Below, one piece after another: positions 50,427 through 59,123 of a DNA stretch of 64,000 bases (within the stretch, counting starts at the first letter, position 1; every line of letters begins with the position of its first letter). A program made the translations under genes and the position numbers. Under the pieces are notes generated by a model. It was not told where the DNA came from and did not search any database. It saw only the letters and a program-made list of their open reading frames with translations. The stretch comes from Candidatus Villigracilis adiacens (GTDB lineage Bacteria > Chloroflexota > Anaerolineae > Anaerolineales > Villigracilaceae), in contig JADJBU010000008.1 of NCBI GenBank assembly GCA_016703605.1, positions 1 to 64,000 of the forward strand. The letters run 5' to 3'.

Positions 50427-51251
50427 ATGAAAATTCTGATCGCATCGGATATGGAAGGCGTGACCGGCGTGGTGGATTGGGATCACGTCATGCCTGACCG
50501 TCCCGATTACCCCCGCTTCTGCCGCCTGTTGACCGGCGACATCAATGCCGCCGTGCGCGGCGCGTTTGCGGGCGGGGCGTCTGCCGTGGCGGTGACGGAC
50601 GGGCACAACACCAGCCGCAACATCCTGATCGAAGAATTGGATGAACGCGCTTCGCTCAATTGCGGCAGCCCGCTGACTCTGCTTTCGATGGTTCACGGCG
50701 TGGACCAGGGCGTGGACGGGGTTCTGTTCATCGGGTATCACGCCCGCGCCGGGGCGCAGAACGCCGTTTTGGATCACACCTGGTCTGACGCGCGCGTCGC
50801 CAACCTGTGGATCAATGACCGGCTCTTCGGCGAAGCCGCGTTGAATGCGGGCGTATGCGGACACTTTGACGCGCCCGTGCTGATGATCTCCGGCGACCAG
50901 ACCGCCTGCGCCGAAGCCCGCGACATGCTCGGCGACCTGGAAACCGCAATCGTCAAACGCGCGGTCGGGCGCATGGCGGCGGAATGCCTGCCCCCGGCGG
51001 TGACGGCGGAGTTGATCGAACGCGCCGCGCAACGCGCCGTGGAACGCCTCAAAGCCGGGAACGCGCCCGCCCCGTTCAAGGTCGAGCCGCCCATCACCCT
51101 GACCCTCGAACTCGCCAAATCCGAAATGGCAGATAAAGCCATGACCCTGCCCGGCGCGCGCCGCGTTCAGGATCGAAAAATTCAATACACCGCCGGCGAC
51201 ATGCTTGAGACCTATCACGCCTTCCGCGCGCTGGTGGGCATGGCGCGGTAA
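50427..51251 (+). CDS. dppA: D-aminopeptidase, family M55 (DppA-like)
   Basis: DppA-type peptidases are decameric zinc enzymes that release D-amino acids from D-Ala-D-Ala and related peptides. The metal ligands Asp8 and Glu10 are in IASDMEGVTG, His60 in TDGHN, and His105 in GYHAR. The likely catalytic His117 is in VLDHTWS. Length is 274 residues, normal. AAAGGAG precedes the ATG. In Bacillus subtilis dppA heads the dpp peptide import operon, and here it lies directly after the transporter, followed by three more peptide-processing genes. Confidence 0.92.
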   Translation: MKILIASDMEGVTGVVDWDHVMPDRPDYPRFCRLLTGDINAAVRGAFAGGASAVAVTDGHNTSRNILIEELDERASLNCGSPLTLLSMVHGVDQGVDGVLFIGYHARAGAQNAVLDHTWSDARVANLWINDRLFGEAALNAGVCGHFDAPVLMISGDQTACAEARDMLGDLETAIVKRAVGRMAAECLPPAVTAELIERAAQRAVERLKAGNAPAPFKVEPPITLTLELAKSEMADKAMTLPGARRVQDRKIQYTAGDMLETYHAFRALVGMAR

Positions 51252-51271
51252 ACCGTCCGGAGGGATTCCCC

Positions 51272-52228
51272 ATGCCATACGAAACCGTTCACGGGGCAAA
51301 ACTGTATTACGAAACCTTCGGCGTCCAACAGGCGGGACGGGCGCCCATCCTGCTCGTTCACGGCTCCACCCAAACCGGACACTCCTGCTGGAACAAGATC
51401 GCCCCGCTCCTGGCGGAAGATTACTTCGTCATCGTGCCGGATTGCCGCGGGCATGGACGCTCCGAAAACCCGGCGCGCTCCTATTCATTCCGCGAGATTG
51501 CCGCCGACCTTGCCGCGCTGATTCGCGCCCTGGGATTCGAGAAGGCGCATGTCATCGGTCACAGCAACGGCGGGAATATCGCCATCGTCATGATGATGGA
51601 ACATCCCGACGCGATTCAAACCTGCACTCCGCAGGCGGGCAATGCCTGGCTGACCGAAACGCTTCTCGAGCGCGAACGGCTGGTCTTCACGCCCGACTAC
51701 ATCGCCGCCCATTACCCGGAGTGGATGAAGGAAGCCGTCGCCCTGCACGAACCGCATCACGGCGAAGGATACGCCCGCCTGTTGATTGACCTGACCCGCG
51801 AAGAACTTCTGCGCGAACCCAATTACACGCCTGAGCAAATGGCGCAGGTCAACCTGCCCGTTCTCTTCATTCAGGGCGAAAATGACGCCGTCAACGCGCA
51901 CAGCCGCTTTGCCCAGCACATGGCGCGCGCCGTGCCTTTTGCCGAACTTTGGATTCCAAAAAACGTCGCGCACAACGTCCATGATGAAGTGTCGAACGAT
52001 TGGATGGATACCGCGCGCGATTTTCTCTCGCGGCGCGGCAACCCCGAAAGCGAAGCCTTGTACCGCTTCCGCAAGACGCGCTACCCGGATGAACGCGCCG
52101 GGGACTTCGACGTACGCGTCGGCGCGGACGGGAAACCTGTCGGCGTGGTACTGACTCCGCAGCGCCGCGAAGAAGCGAGGTCCGTTTTGAACCGCGCGGC
52201 GCTGAGGACGACGGCATCCGCGTGCTGA
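51272..52228 (+). CDS. Alpha/beta hydrolase in the wall-peptide operon
   Basis: The fold is clear from the oxyanion segment LLVHGSTQTG, the nucleophile elbow GHSNGG, the acid region FIQGENDAVN and the His region NVAHNVHDE. About 65 residues beyond the hydrolase fold (from RRGNPESEAL) form a basic tail with no recognised domain. The last seven bases overlap the start of the NlpC/P60 gene. It starts 20 bases after dppA. The substrate is unknown; amide or ester hydrolysis of a wall fragment is plausible from context. Length is 318 residues. Confidence 0.85.
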   Translation: MPYETVHGAKLYYETFGVQQAGRAPILLVHGSTQTGHSCWNKIAPLLAEDYFVIVPDCRGHGRSENPARSYSFREIAADLAALIRALGFEKAHVIGHSNGGNIAIVMMMEHPDAIQTCTPQAGNAWLTETLLERERLVFTPDYIAAHYPEWMKEAVALHEPHHGEGYARLLIDLTREELLREPNYTPEQMAQVNLPVLFIQGENDAVNAHSRFAQHMARAVPFAELWIPKNVAHNVHDEVSNDWMDTARDFLSRRGNPESEALYRFRKTRYPDERAGDFDVRVGADGKPVGVVLTPQRREEARSVLNRAALRTTASAC

Positions 52229-53043
52229 TCACCGAGTCCACTCCCTGGGCGATTCTCAACCGTCCCATCGAAGATGTGCGCCGCGCTCCAACCCTGCACA
52301 GCGAACGCATCACGCAGGCGCGGCTGGGAGAAACCGCCCGGGTTCTCGAGCAAAGTTCCGGCTGGGCAAAGATCCGCCTGGAGCATGACGGTTACATCGG
52401 CTGGGCGCATGAAAATTCGATCTTTGTTTGCAATTCATCAGCCGCCGCCGAATATCTTTCCGCGTGCAATGCCGTTGTCAAAGTTCCGCTGGCAGAGGCG
52501 CGAAAAGCCGACGGCGCGTTGACTCAAAAAATTGCGTTTGCAACCCGCACGCGTTTGGAGGGAGACCGCCTTACCTTGCCCGACGGTCGGCGCTGGATTG
52601 TGAACCGATCCGATTTCCTTTCAGCGGATGAAACCCCGCCTCCCACTCCCGCCGGAATTGCCCAAACCCTCGAACTGATTCGACGTTTTGCCGGAGTCCC
52701 CTACCTGTGGGGCGGGCGTTCTCCCTATGGCTTCGACTGTTCCGGGCTGGCTGGCGCGTTTTATGCGTTCATGGGTGTGACGCTTCCGCGCGACGCCGAC
52801 CAGCAATTCGAGGCGGGCGAACCCGTGGAACACGCCGAACCCGGCGATTTGTTGTTCTTCGGCGAAGCGGACGAAGACGGCGACGCGCATATCAGCCATG
52901 TCGCCATTTCGCTCGGCGGCGATGAATTCATCCACGCCAACGCCACAGATTGGGGCGTTTCCTATAATTCCTTCGACCCGCAAAGCCCGGTCTACCGCAA
53001 GTGGCTGCATGAGAACCATCGCGGCGCAAGGCGATTTCGATGA
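52222..53043 (+). CDS. NlpC/P60 cysteine endopeptidase (YkfC-like)
   Basis: Family members such as YkfC cleave gamma-D-glutamyl-meso-diaminopimelate in wall peptides. An N-terminal SH3-like domain (about residues 5-135) is followed by the NlpC/P60 domain with Cys173 in YGFDCSGL, His226 in HISHVAI and His238 in FIHAN. This is the catalytic triad. There is no signal peptide, as for cytoplasmic YkfC. The start GTG 52222 overlaps the hydrolase stop. No better start is seen, although the frame is open farther upstream. Length is 273 residues. Confidence 0.9.
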   Translation: MLITESTPWAILNRPIEDVRRAPTLHSERITQARLGETARVLEQSSGWAKIRLEHDGYIGWAHENSIFVCNSSAAAEYLSACNAVVKVPLAEARKADGALTQKIAFATRTRLEGDRLTLPDGRRWIVNRSDFLSADETPPPTPAGIAQTLELIRRFAGVPYLWGGRSPYGFDCSGLAGAFYAFMGVTLPRDADQQFEAGEPVEHAEPGDLLFFGEADEDGDAHISHVAISLGGDEFIHANATDWGVSYNSFDPQSPVYRKWLHENHRGARRFR

Positions 53044-53061
53044 AGGTCGTTTTATGGTATC

Positions 53062-53199
53062 TGCTCAGCTAATTCACCTCCCTGTCTTGTCACACCGGCA
53101 CTGGCGTGCGGCGCAAGGCGCTACGAGAAATCTTTCTCAATATTGCGCAAGATTTCTCCTCGCTGGCGCTCGTCGAAATGACAGGTTGAATAGTTAGGT
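53062..53199. repeat. Long palindromic repeat, family 2, copy 2
   Basis: It shares with the copy at 40505 the words ccctgtcttgtca, acgagaaatct, ctcaatattgcgc and atttctcctcgctggcgctcgtcgaaatgacagg, in the same order. It lies inside the wall-peptide operon between the endopeptidase and epimerase genes and ends three bases before the next ATG. Confidence 0.85.
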
Positions 53200-53202
53200 T
53201 TT

Positions 53203-54222
53203 ATGAAACTTTCGGTTTATCCCCTGAATTTGGATTTGAAGACGACCTTCCGCGTTTCGCACGGCGCGAGCGACCAACGCCGGAACGCGCTGGTAAAGAT
53301 CGAGCATGATGGCATGGTCGGGTATGGCGAGGCGGCGGCGGTGTTTTATTACGGCGATACGCAGGAGAGTTTATCGGCGTACCTCAACGGACTGCCGCCT
53401 TTGGGCAATGATCCCTTTGCGTTGGAGGCAATGCTCAATGCCCTGCCCGAAGGTCCTCACGCGGCGCGGGCGGCGGTGGATATTGCCCTGCATGATCTGT
53501 GGGGCAAACTGCTCGGGCAGCCGCTTTACAAACTCTTTGGGCTGACCCCCGCTCCGCTACCGCAGACTTCGTTTACGGTGGGCATGGACGCGCCCGAGGC
53601 GATGGCGGCGCGGGTCAAAGAGTTGAATTACCCGATCATCAAAGTCAAACTCGGCGCGGACGAGGCGGAGGCGTGTGTCGCGGCGATTCGCAAAGTCAGC
53701 GCCGCTCGCTTGCGGGTGGATGCCAACGCGGCATGGAGCCCGGACCAGGCTTTGGATTTGATCGCCCGCCTCGCTCCCTACGACCTGGAACTGATCGAAC
53801 AGCCCCTGGCTTCAGGCAACGCCGAAGCCTATCGCTGGCTGAAGAACGAACTCGATCAACGCGGTATCCGCACTCCCATCTTTATAGATGAAAGCGCGCA
53901 AGACTCCCGCGACGCGGCTCGTCACGCCGGTGCGGTGGATGGGGTGGTGGTCAAACTGATGAAGACCGGCGGCTTGCGCGAGGCGTTGCGGGCGATTCAT
54001 ACCGCCCGCGCGCATGGAATGAAGGTGATGCTTTCCTGCATGATCGAAAGTTCGCTGGGAGTGACCGCCGCCGCCCATCTCGCCCCATTGTGCGACCAGC
54101 TCGACCTGGACGGTCCGCTGTTGGTCGCCAACGATCCGTTCGACGGATTGCGCTACGACGGGGCAGCGCCATCCCTGCCCGACCGCCCCGGCATCGGCGT
54201 CCTCCCGCGCCAGACACTATAG
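53203..54222 (+). CDS. L-Ala-D/L-Glu epimerase (YkfB-like, enolase superfamily)
   Basis: The enzyme converts L-Ala-D-Glu from murein to L-Ala-L-Glu so it can be hydrolysed and used. The general-base pair is Lys147/Lys149 in IIKVKLG, metal ligands are Asp173 in VDANAAW, Glu199 in IEQPL and Asp229 in IDES, and the second base is Lys254 in VKLMKTGG. This is the dipeptide epimerase pattern. Length is 339 residues. With the M55 aminopeptidase and NlpC/P60 enzyme it completes a murein-peptide degradation set. Confidence 0.92.
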   Translation: MKLSVYPLNLDLKTTFRVSHGASDQRRNALVKIEHDGMVGYGEAAAVFYYGDTQESLSAYLNGLPPLGNDPFALEAMLNALPEGPHAARAAVDIALHDLWGKLLGQPLYKLFGLTPAPLPQTSFTVGMDAPEAMAARVKELNYPIIKVKLGADEAEACVAAIRKVSAARLRVDANAAWSPDQALDLIARLAPYDLELIEQPLASGNAEAYRWLKNELDQRGIRTPIFIDESAQDSRDAARHAGAVDGVVVKLMKTGGLREALRAIHTARAHGMKVMLSCMIESSLGVTAAAHLAPLCDQLDLDGPLLVANDPFDGLRYDGAAPSLPDRPGIGVLPRQTL

Positions 54223-54542
54223 GACTCCAACGACTCCCGTCGTTGGCGCGTTGCTGGCGGATTAAAGTCGGGAGACCCTTGAGTCCTTCGATACTCCAGT
54301 AGGGTATTTCGTAGTCTCAAAGGATGATTTTTTCCGAAAAAATGACTATACAGGCAGTTTCCAAGGGTGGTTTTGTTGACTAGCTTAGAGAATTAGGTAT
54401 AATTCCACGTGTTTCTTTGAAAAATTAGTAACGTCCTCTAAATAATATAGAAGGAGGTGATGCGGTAAGCGCGTAAACGTAACCTGTTCGTTTTTTTGTC
54501 AGCACGTTACCCCCTAAATTTTCTTCTTGGAGGAGAAAACAA
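54223..54542 (+). promoter_or_regulatory. Leader region of the second oligopeptide cluster
   Basis: This 320-base gap holds a short hairpin just after the epimerase (ccaacgac/gtcgttgg, 54227-54246). Its promoter is TTGACT (54376-54381) and TATAAT (54398-54403), 16 bases apart. A near-perfect AGAAGGAGGTGATG follows at about 54450, whose ATG is followed after one codon by TAA. The working ribosome site GGAGGAG lies before ATG 54543. The long leader and the strong unused ribosome site resemble the first receptor leader. Confidence 0.7.
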
Positions 54543-56459
54543 ATGTTACGAAACCGATTGTTTGCTTTGCTTGGTTTGCTGGTGATCGCCAGCATGGCTC
54601 TTGCGGCCTGCGGCGCTCCGGCTGCCACCACTGAAGAAGGCCCGGCTGCCACTGAAGCCGCGCCCGAAGCCACCGAAGCCGCTCCTGCGGAGCCCAAGGT
54701 GATGGTTGCCTGTCTTGCTCAGGAACCCTCCACCCTGTACCTCTACAGCGAATCCGCTCTGGTGAAGACCTTCGTTCTCGAAGCGCTTTATGACAACACA
54801 TCCGATGCCCGCACCTACGACTATCAGGGCGTGCTTTACGAACTCTCCACTTTCGACGATACCGCCACCAAGGAAACCGTCGAAGTTGGCGTGGGTGATG
54901 TCGTTTATGACGGCGCGAATGACGCGGCTGTGACCCTCGAAGCGGGCATGACCATCTCCCTGAACCAGGCTGAAGGCGACCCGACCGAAGTCACCATCGA
55001 AGATGGTCAGAAGTATCCGACCATCCAGATCGTGACCACCTTCACCATTGCCGAAGGCGCGACCTGGGAAGACGGCACTCCTGTCACCACTGCCGATGTC
55101 CAGTTCTCCTATGATCTCGGCGCGGATCCCGATACCCCAAGCAGCAAGTACTTCTACGAGACCCAGACTCAGAAGATCGAGATCGTGGATGACTCGACCT
55201 ACAAGTACTACTACATGCCCAGCTACACCAGCGGCACCTATTTCATCGACGGCATGATCTCTCCGTTCCCCGCGCATGTTTACGAAGGCATGGGCGCGGC
55301 TGAAATTCTCGCCGACGAATCTGTCAACCGCGACCCGCTCGCCTATGGTCCCTTCAAGTTGACCGAATGGGTTGCCGGCGATCACCTGACCCTCGAGAAG
55401 AACGAAACCTACTGGCGCGCCGGCGAAGGCTTGCCCAAACTCGACACCCTGATCTACCGCTTCATTCCCGATACCAACCAGCTCATTGCCCAGTTGGCTT
55501 CCGGCGAGTGTGATTTCGGTACCCAGGACGCCGCTTTCGAAGGCTCCCTGCCCCTCATCCGCCAGTTCGAAGCGGAAGGTTTGATGATTCCGCAGGTTGT
55601 GGCTGGAACCGTGTTCGAGCACCTCGATTTCAACACCAAACCGGTTGAAGGCTACTCCGGCGCTTCCGTTTCGTTGACCTCCTCCGACGGCGCCCCGCTC
55701 TTCCAGACCGTTGAATTCCGCCAGGCGATTGCCTATTGTATCGACCGCCAGGCTGTGGTGGACGGTGCGACCAACGGCGCGGCTGTTGTTCAGCACACCT
55801 ATACCGCCGCCGACCACCCGCTCTACGCTGGCGACGACAACATCACCATCTATGAGTTCAATCCTGACAAGGGTAAGGAACTCCTTGCTGGTCTCGGTTG
55901 GGCAGACTCTGACGGTGACGGCATCCTCGATAACGGCAGTGATAAACTTTCTTTCGTTCACAGCACCCGCGTGAACCCGCTGCGTGAGAAGGTCACCCAG
56001 ATCGTCCAGGCTCAGCTCAAGGATAACTGCGGCATCGAAACCACCATTGAAACCTACGGCTCCGAGTACTTCGGCGATGGACCCGATGGTTTGGTCTTCG
56101 GCCGCCAGTACGACCTCGGCGAATTCGCCTGGTTGACCGGCGTCGAACCCCCATGCACCCTGTACATCTCCTCGCAGGTTCCGAGCGCTGATCTCGGCTG
56201 GGGCAACTCCAACAACGTCGGCTTCGAGAACGCTGATTTCGACGCTGCGTGCAATGCCGCCACCCAGGCTCTCGATGAAGCCACCAAGGCTGCCGAACAC
56301 GCCAAGGCCCAGCAGATCTTCACCGAATATCTGCCCAGCCTGCCGCTGTTCGCCCGCGCCAAGATCCTCGTGACCCGCCCCGGCGTTGTGGGCGTGATCA
56401 TGGACCCGACCGCCAACAGCGAATTCTGGAACGTCGAGAACTTCGATTTTGAAAACTAA
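54543..56459 (+). CDS. Peptide ABC transporter substrate-binding lipoprotein (family 5), second cluster
   Basis: A 638-residue receptor with signal ending LLVIASMALAACGA (lipidated Cys23) and an Ala/Glu/Thr-rich linker. Family 5 features include ATWEDGTPVTTADVQFSYDL, YGPFKLTEWVAGDHLTLEKNETYW and FRQAIAYCIDRQAVVDG. It differs from the first cluster's receptor by an additional domain-like insert (about residues 95-155) rich in Thr and Val. GGAGGAG lies before the ATG. A strong hairpin follows, so it is probably more highly expressed than its permeases. Confidence 0.92.
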   Translation: MLRNRLFALLGLLVIASMALAACGAPAATTEEGPAATEAAPEATEAAPAEPKVMVACLAQEPSTLYLYSESALVKTFVLEALYDNTSDARTYDYQGVLYELSTFDDTATKETVEVGVGDVVYDGANDAAVTLEAGMTISLNQAEGDPTEVTIEDGQKYPTIQIVTTFTIAEGATWEDGTPVTTADVQFSYDLGADPDTPSSKYFYETQTQKIEIVDDSTYKYYYMPSYTSGTYFIDGMISPFPAHVYEGMGAAEILADESVNRDPLAYGPFKLTEWVAGDHLTLEKNETYWRAGEGLPKLDTLIYRFIPDTNQLIAQLASGECDFGTQDAAFEGSLPLIRQFEAEGLMIPQVVAGTVFEHLDFNTKPVEGYSGASVSLTSSDGAPLFQTVEFRQAIAYCIDRQAVVDGATNGAAVVQHTYTAADHPLYAGDDNITIYEFNPDKGKELLAGLGWADSDGDGILDNGSDKLSFVHSTRVNPLREKVTQIVQAQLKDNCGIETTIETYGSEYFGDGPDGLVFGRQYDLGEFAWLTGVEPPCTLYISSQVPSADLGWGNSNNVGFENADFDAACNAATQALDEATKAAEHAKAQQIFTEYLPSLPLFARAKILVTRPGVVGVIMDPTANSEFWNVENFDFEN

Positions 56460-56477
56460 GAACGTCTAGCTGGTAAT

Positions 56478-56509
56478 ATGGAGGATGGTGGGGAACCACC
56501 ATCCTCCAT
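56478..56509 (+). terminator. Hairpin between second receptor and permease genes
   Basis: The 14-bp perfect stem atggaggatggtgg/ccaccatcctccat with a four-base loop lies 19 bases after the receptor stop. The weak T tract suggests mRNA stabilisation or partial termination. It parallels the hairpin at 48184. Confidence 0.7.
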
Positions 56510-56581
56510 TCTGGTTATATTTAGGCATCATTCATTTTTTTTTTATACCAATACCCTTAAACATGGAAAGGGAAGTTCGAT

Positions 56582-57709
56582 ATGACCAATTATCTGATCA
56601 GACGCTTCTTTCAAATGAGCCTGGTCGTGATCGCTGCTTCGATGGCGATTTACTTCATCCTCTGGCTCGCGCCTGGCGGTCCGCTGGATGAACTGCGAAT
56701 GGCTGGAGCCGGCGGGCGCGCCAATCAGGGCTTTACTGAAGAGCAAATTGCCCGCATTGCCGAGTATTTGGGATTACACCGCGGACCGGTTTGGGGGTAC
56801 ATTGCCTGGTTGAGCGGAGAGGATTGGTTCGACGATATCGGCAGGGCGGACCTGCAAACCTCCTCCTGCCGGTCTGTCGAATCAACCTGCAGCCGCGGCG
56901 TTTTGCGCGGCGACTTTGGTGTTTCCTGGAATGTGGCGCGCGGCTCACCAGTGGGGGACGTGTTGCTCTCGCGCCTCCGCAATACGATGATCCTGATGGT
57001 TTCCGCCACGGTCATTTCGTTGGTAATAGCGATACCAATCGGTATCGTCTCGGCGGTTAAACAATATTCCCGGCTCGATTATTTTGTGACCACATTTTCC
57101 TTCTTTGGAACCGCCATGCCGGTCTTCTGGTTTGGCTTGATGATGATCATCCTGTTTGGGGGGAATCAATCCCCCCTGTTCAAGGCGTTTGGCTTTCCCT
57201 ACCTGCCAACTGGAAATGTTGTCCTCGTGCGTTCGCCCCTGCCCGGCAGTTTGCTGGATTTGCTCAATGCCATCCCGGGTTCTACGCTGGATATTGCCGT
57301 ACATGCCATTCTTCCAACCATGGTATTGTCGCTGCTTTACATGGCAGGTTGGAGCCGTTTCATGCGCACAGCCATGCTCGAAGTGCTCCGCCAGGATTAC
57401 GTCCGCACGGCGCGCGCCAAGGGGCTTAAGGAACGTGTTGTCGTTTTGAAACACGCCATGCGCAACGGCCTGATCCCCCTGATTACGATCGTGGTCTTTC
57501 AGATTCCCGGCATTTTTGGCGGCGCAACCATCACGGAAACGGTCTTCAACTGGCCCGGCATGGGTTTTCTTTATGTCTATGCCCTGGGAGCGAATGATTA
57601 TCCGGTTGCCATGGCGTTCCTTTTTATCAGCGCGGTGCTGGTTGTGATCGCATCCCTCATTGGCGATGTCCTCTACACCGTCGTCGATCCTCGTATTCGC
57701 CTCAGCTAA
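56582..57709 (+). CDS. Peptide ABC transporter permease, OppB-like, second cluster
   Basis: The 375-residue permease begins TNYLIRRFFQMSLVVIAASMAIYFILW and carries the EAA loop EVLRQDYVRTARAKGLKERVV. It ends YTVVDPRIRLS. It is longer than usual because of an outer loop (about residues 35-115) with two cysteines in SSCRSVESTCSRG, as in the first cluster's OppB, which suggests a shared subfamily. GGAAG lies before the ATG. Confidence 0.9.
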   Translation: MTNYLIRRFFQMSLVVIAASMAIYFILWLAPGGPLDELRMAGAGGRANQGFTEEQIARIAEYLGLHRGPVWGYIAWLSGEDWFDDIGRADLQTSSCRSVESTCSRGVLRGDFGVSWNVARGSPVGDVLLSRLRNTMILMVSATVISLVIAIPIGIVSAVKQYSRLDYFVTTFSFFGTAMPVFWFGLMMIILFGGNQSPLFKAFGFPYLPTGNVVLVRSPLPGSLLDLLNAIPGSTLDIAVHAILPTMVLSLLYMAGWSRFMRTAMLEVLRQDYVRTARAKGLKERVVVLKHAMRNGLIPLITIVVFQIPGIFGGATITETVFNWPGMGFLYVYALGANDYPVAMAFLFISAVLVVIASLIGDVLYTVVDPRIRLS

Positions 57710-57732
57710 CATCCTGAACGGAGATATTTACC

Positions 57733-58653
57733 ATGGCGGTAGCTCAACTCAATTCTGAAACCCTCTCCACCATCAAGGAGGAAAGCTGGTTCGTTATCAT
57801 CGGACGACGATTCCTCAGGCATAAGCTGGCGGTGGTGGGCATGATTTTTGTCCTGATCTTTGTCTTTGCGGCGATCTTTGCAAACGTGATCGCCCCCTAC
57901 GACCCCTATAAACAAAACCTTGCGCCCTCCTATTCAAACCCTTCATCTGAGCACATCCTCGGCACCGATGAACTTGGCAGGGATGTTTTTAGCCGGCTGC
58001 TGTATGCCTCGCGCATTTCGCTTTTTGTAACCGTGCTGGTCAATTTCACCGGGGAGACGATCGGCGTCATTGTCGGCGCGACCTCGGGATATTTTGGCAA
58101 ATGGGTGGATTCTCTCATTCAGCGCATTGTCGAATTTCTCCTGACCCTGCCCACGCTTCCGCTGCTTCTCTTCTTCTCCGCCATGTTGCGCGGCATCACC
58201 ATTCCAGGTTTGCCGGATGAATGGTCGAAAGCAATCATCATTTCCCTGGTACTGATCGCCTTCGGCTGGCTGGGCGCAACTCGTCTGGTACGCGGCACGG
58301 TCTTGAGTCTGCGCGAACAGGATTTTGTCCAGGCGGCGCGCTCACTGGGCGCCAGCGATTGGAGAATCATCACCAAGCACATGATCCCCAACTCGCTCGC
58401 CCCGGTCATCGTCAATTTGACGCTGGGACTCGGCGGCGTCATTGTGTTGGAGGCGGCTCTTTCCTTCCTCGGTTTTGGCATCACACCCCCGGTCCCCACC
58501 TGGGGAAACATGCTCCAGAACGTGCAGGAACGCATGTGGCAGCAGCCCTGGCTCGCCTTTTACCCCGGTTTGTGCATTTTCCTTACTTCGCTTTCGTTCA
58601 ACTATATCGGCGACGGCTTGCGCGATGCGCTCGACCCGCGCCTGAAACTTTAA
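57733..58653 (+). CDS. Peptide ABC transporter permease, OppC-like, second cluster
   Basis: Six hydrophobic segments, ILGTDELGRDVFSRLLYASR and the EAA loop DFVQAARSLGASDWRIITKHMIPN mark it as OppC. It ends GDGLRDALDPRLKL. Length is 306 residues. ACGGAG precedes the ATG, 23 bases after the OppB stop. The next two genes are of unknown function and lie between it and the ATPases. Confidence 0.92.
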   Translation: MAVAQLNSETLSTIKEESWFVIIGRRFLRHKLAVVGMIFVLIFVFAAIFANVIAPYDPYKQNLAPSYSNPSSEHILGTDELGRDVFSRLLYASRISLFVTVLVNFTGETIGVIVGATSGYFGKWVDSLIQRIVEFLLTLPTLPLLLFFSAMLRGITIPGLPDEWSKAIIISLVLIAFGWLGATRLVRGTVLSLREQDFVQAARSLGASDWRIITKHMIPNSLAPVIVNLTLGLGGVIVLEAALSFLGFGITPPVPTWGNMLQNVQERMWQQPWLAFYPGLCIFLTSLSFNYIGDGLRDALDPRLKL

Positions 58654-58682
58654 TTCATGACGATGAATAGGAGAAGAGGAAA

Positions 58683-59114
58683 ATGAAGCGGATCATCCCG
58701 GTTATATTGTTCATAGTAGTTATGTCGTTCGTTCTTTATGGTTGCGGGCGTCCGGCGGAGGAAACTGAAAAATCCGATACCGAGATCGTCGCCTCCACCG
58801 CCACCACCCAGGCAAACCTGGATTCCCTGCCTGCCGACGTGCCGATCCACCCCCAGGCGGAGGAACTTAAATTCGCCGCGCAAAACACCAATATTTCATA
58901 TATTGTGTCCGGCGGACTCCAAGCCAACGTGGACTATTACCGCGCCGAGTTGGAAGCCCAGGGTTGGACCAAGCGCGGAAATAGCCCTGAAAACCCCATC
59001 GGCGATGCCATCACCCTGTTACGCGTCAAACCGGATAAGAATATCTCTGTTACAATTCAGGGAATTCCCGAAAGCGATCAGGTGCGGGTGCTAATCACCC
59101 TGATTCTCAAGTAG
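58683..59114 (+). CDS. Hypothetical small lipoprotein
   Basis: The 143-residue product has a signal ending MSFVLYGC, predicting a lipidated Cys21, then a Ser/Thr/Ala linker. The compact domain (about residues 48-143) reads LPADVPIHPQAEELKF, a central VDYYRAELEAQGWTKRG helix and a C-terminal strand LITLILK. The pattern of a helix YYxxxLxxxGW resembles small extracytoplasmic lipoproteins seen in Chloroflexota, but no function is known. It lies between the OppC gene and the ATPases, so it may assist the transporter. Confidence 0.7.
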   Translation: MKRIIPVILFIVVMSFVLYGCGRPAEETEKSDTEIVASTATTQANLDSLPADVPIHPQAEELKFAAQNTNISYIVSGGLQANVDYYRAELEAQGWTKRGNSPENPIGDAITLLRVKPDKNISVTIQGIPESDQVRVLITLILK

Positions 59115-59123
59115 AGGCATGGC

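Noticed and set aside
54450..54470. Two-codon ATG frame behind the strong Shine-Dalgarno as a gene
   Set aside because: A start followed by one sense codon and stop is not a gene; it is recorded as a leader feature instead.
54546..56300. A 584-codon minus-strand frame across the second receptor
   Set aside because: It mirrors the receptor gene, has no recognisable motif or ribosome site, and is explained by GC-biased third positions.
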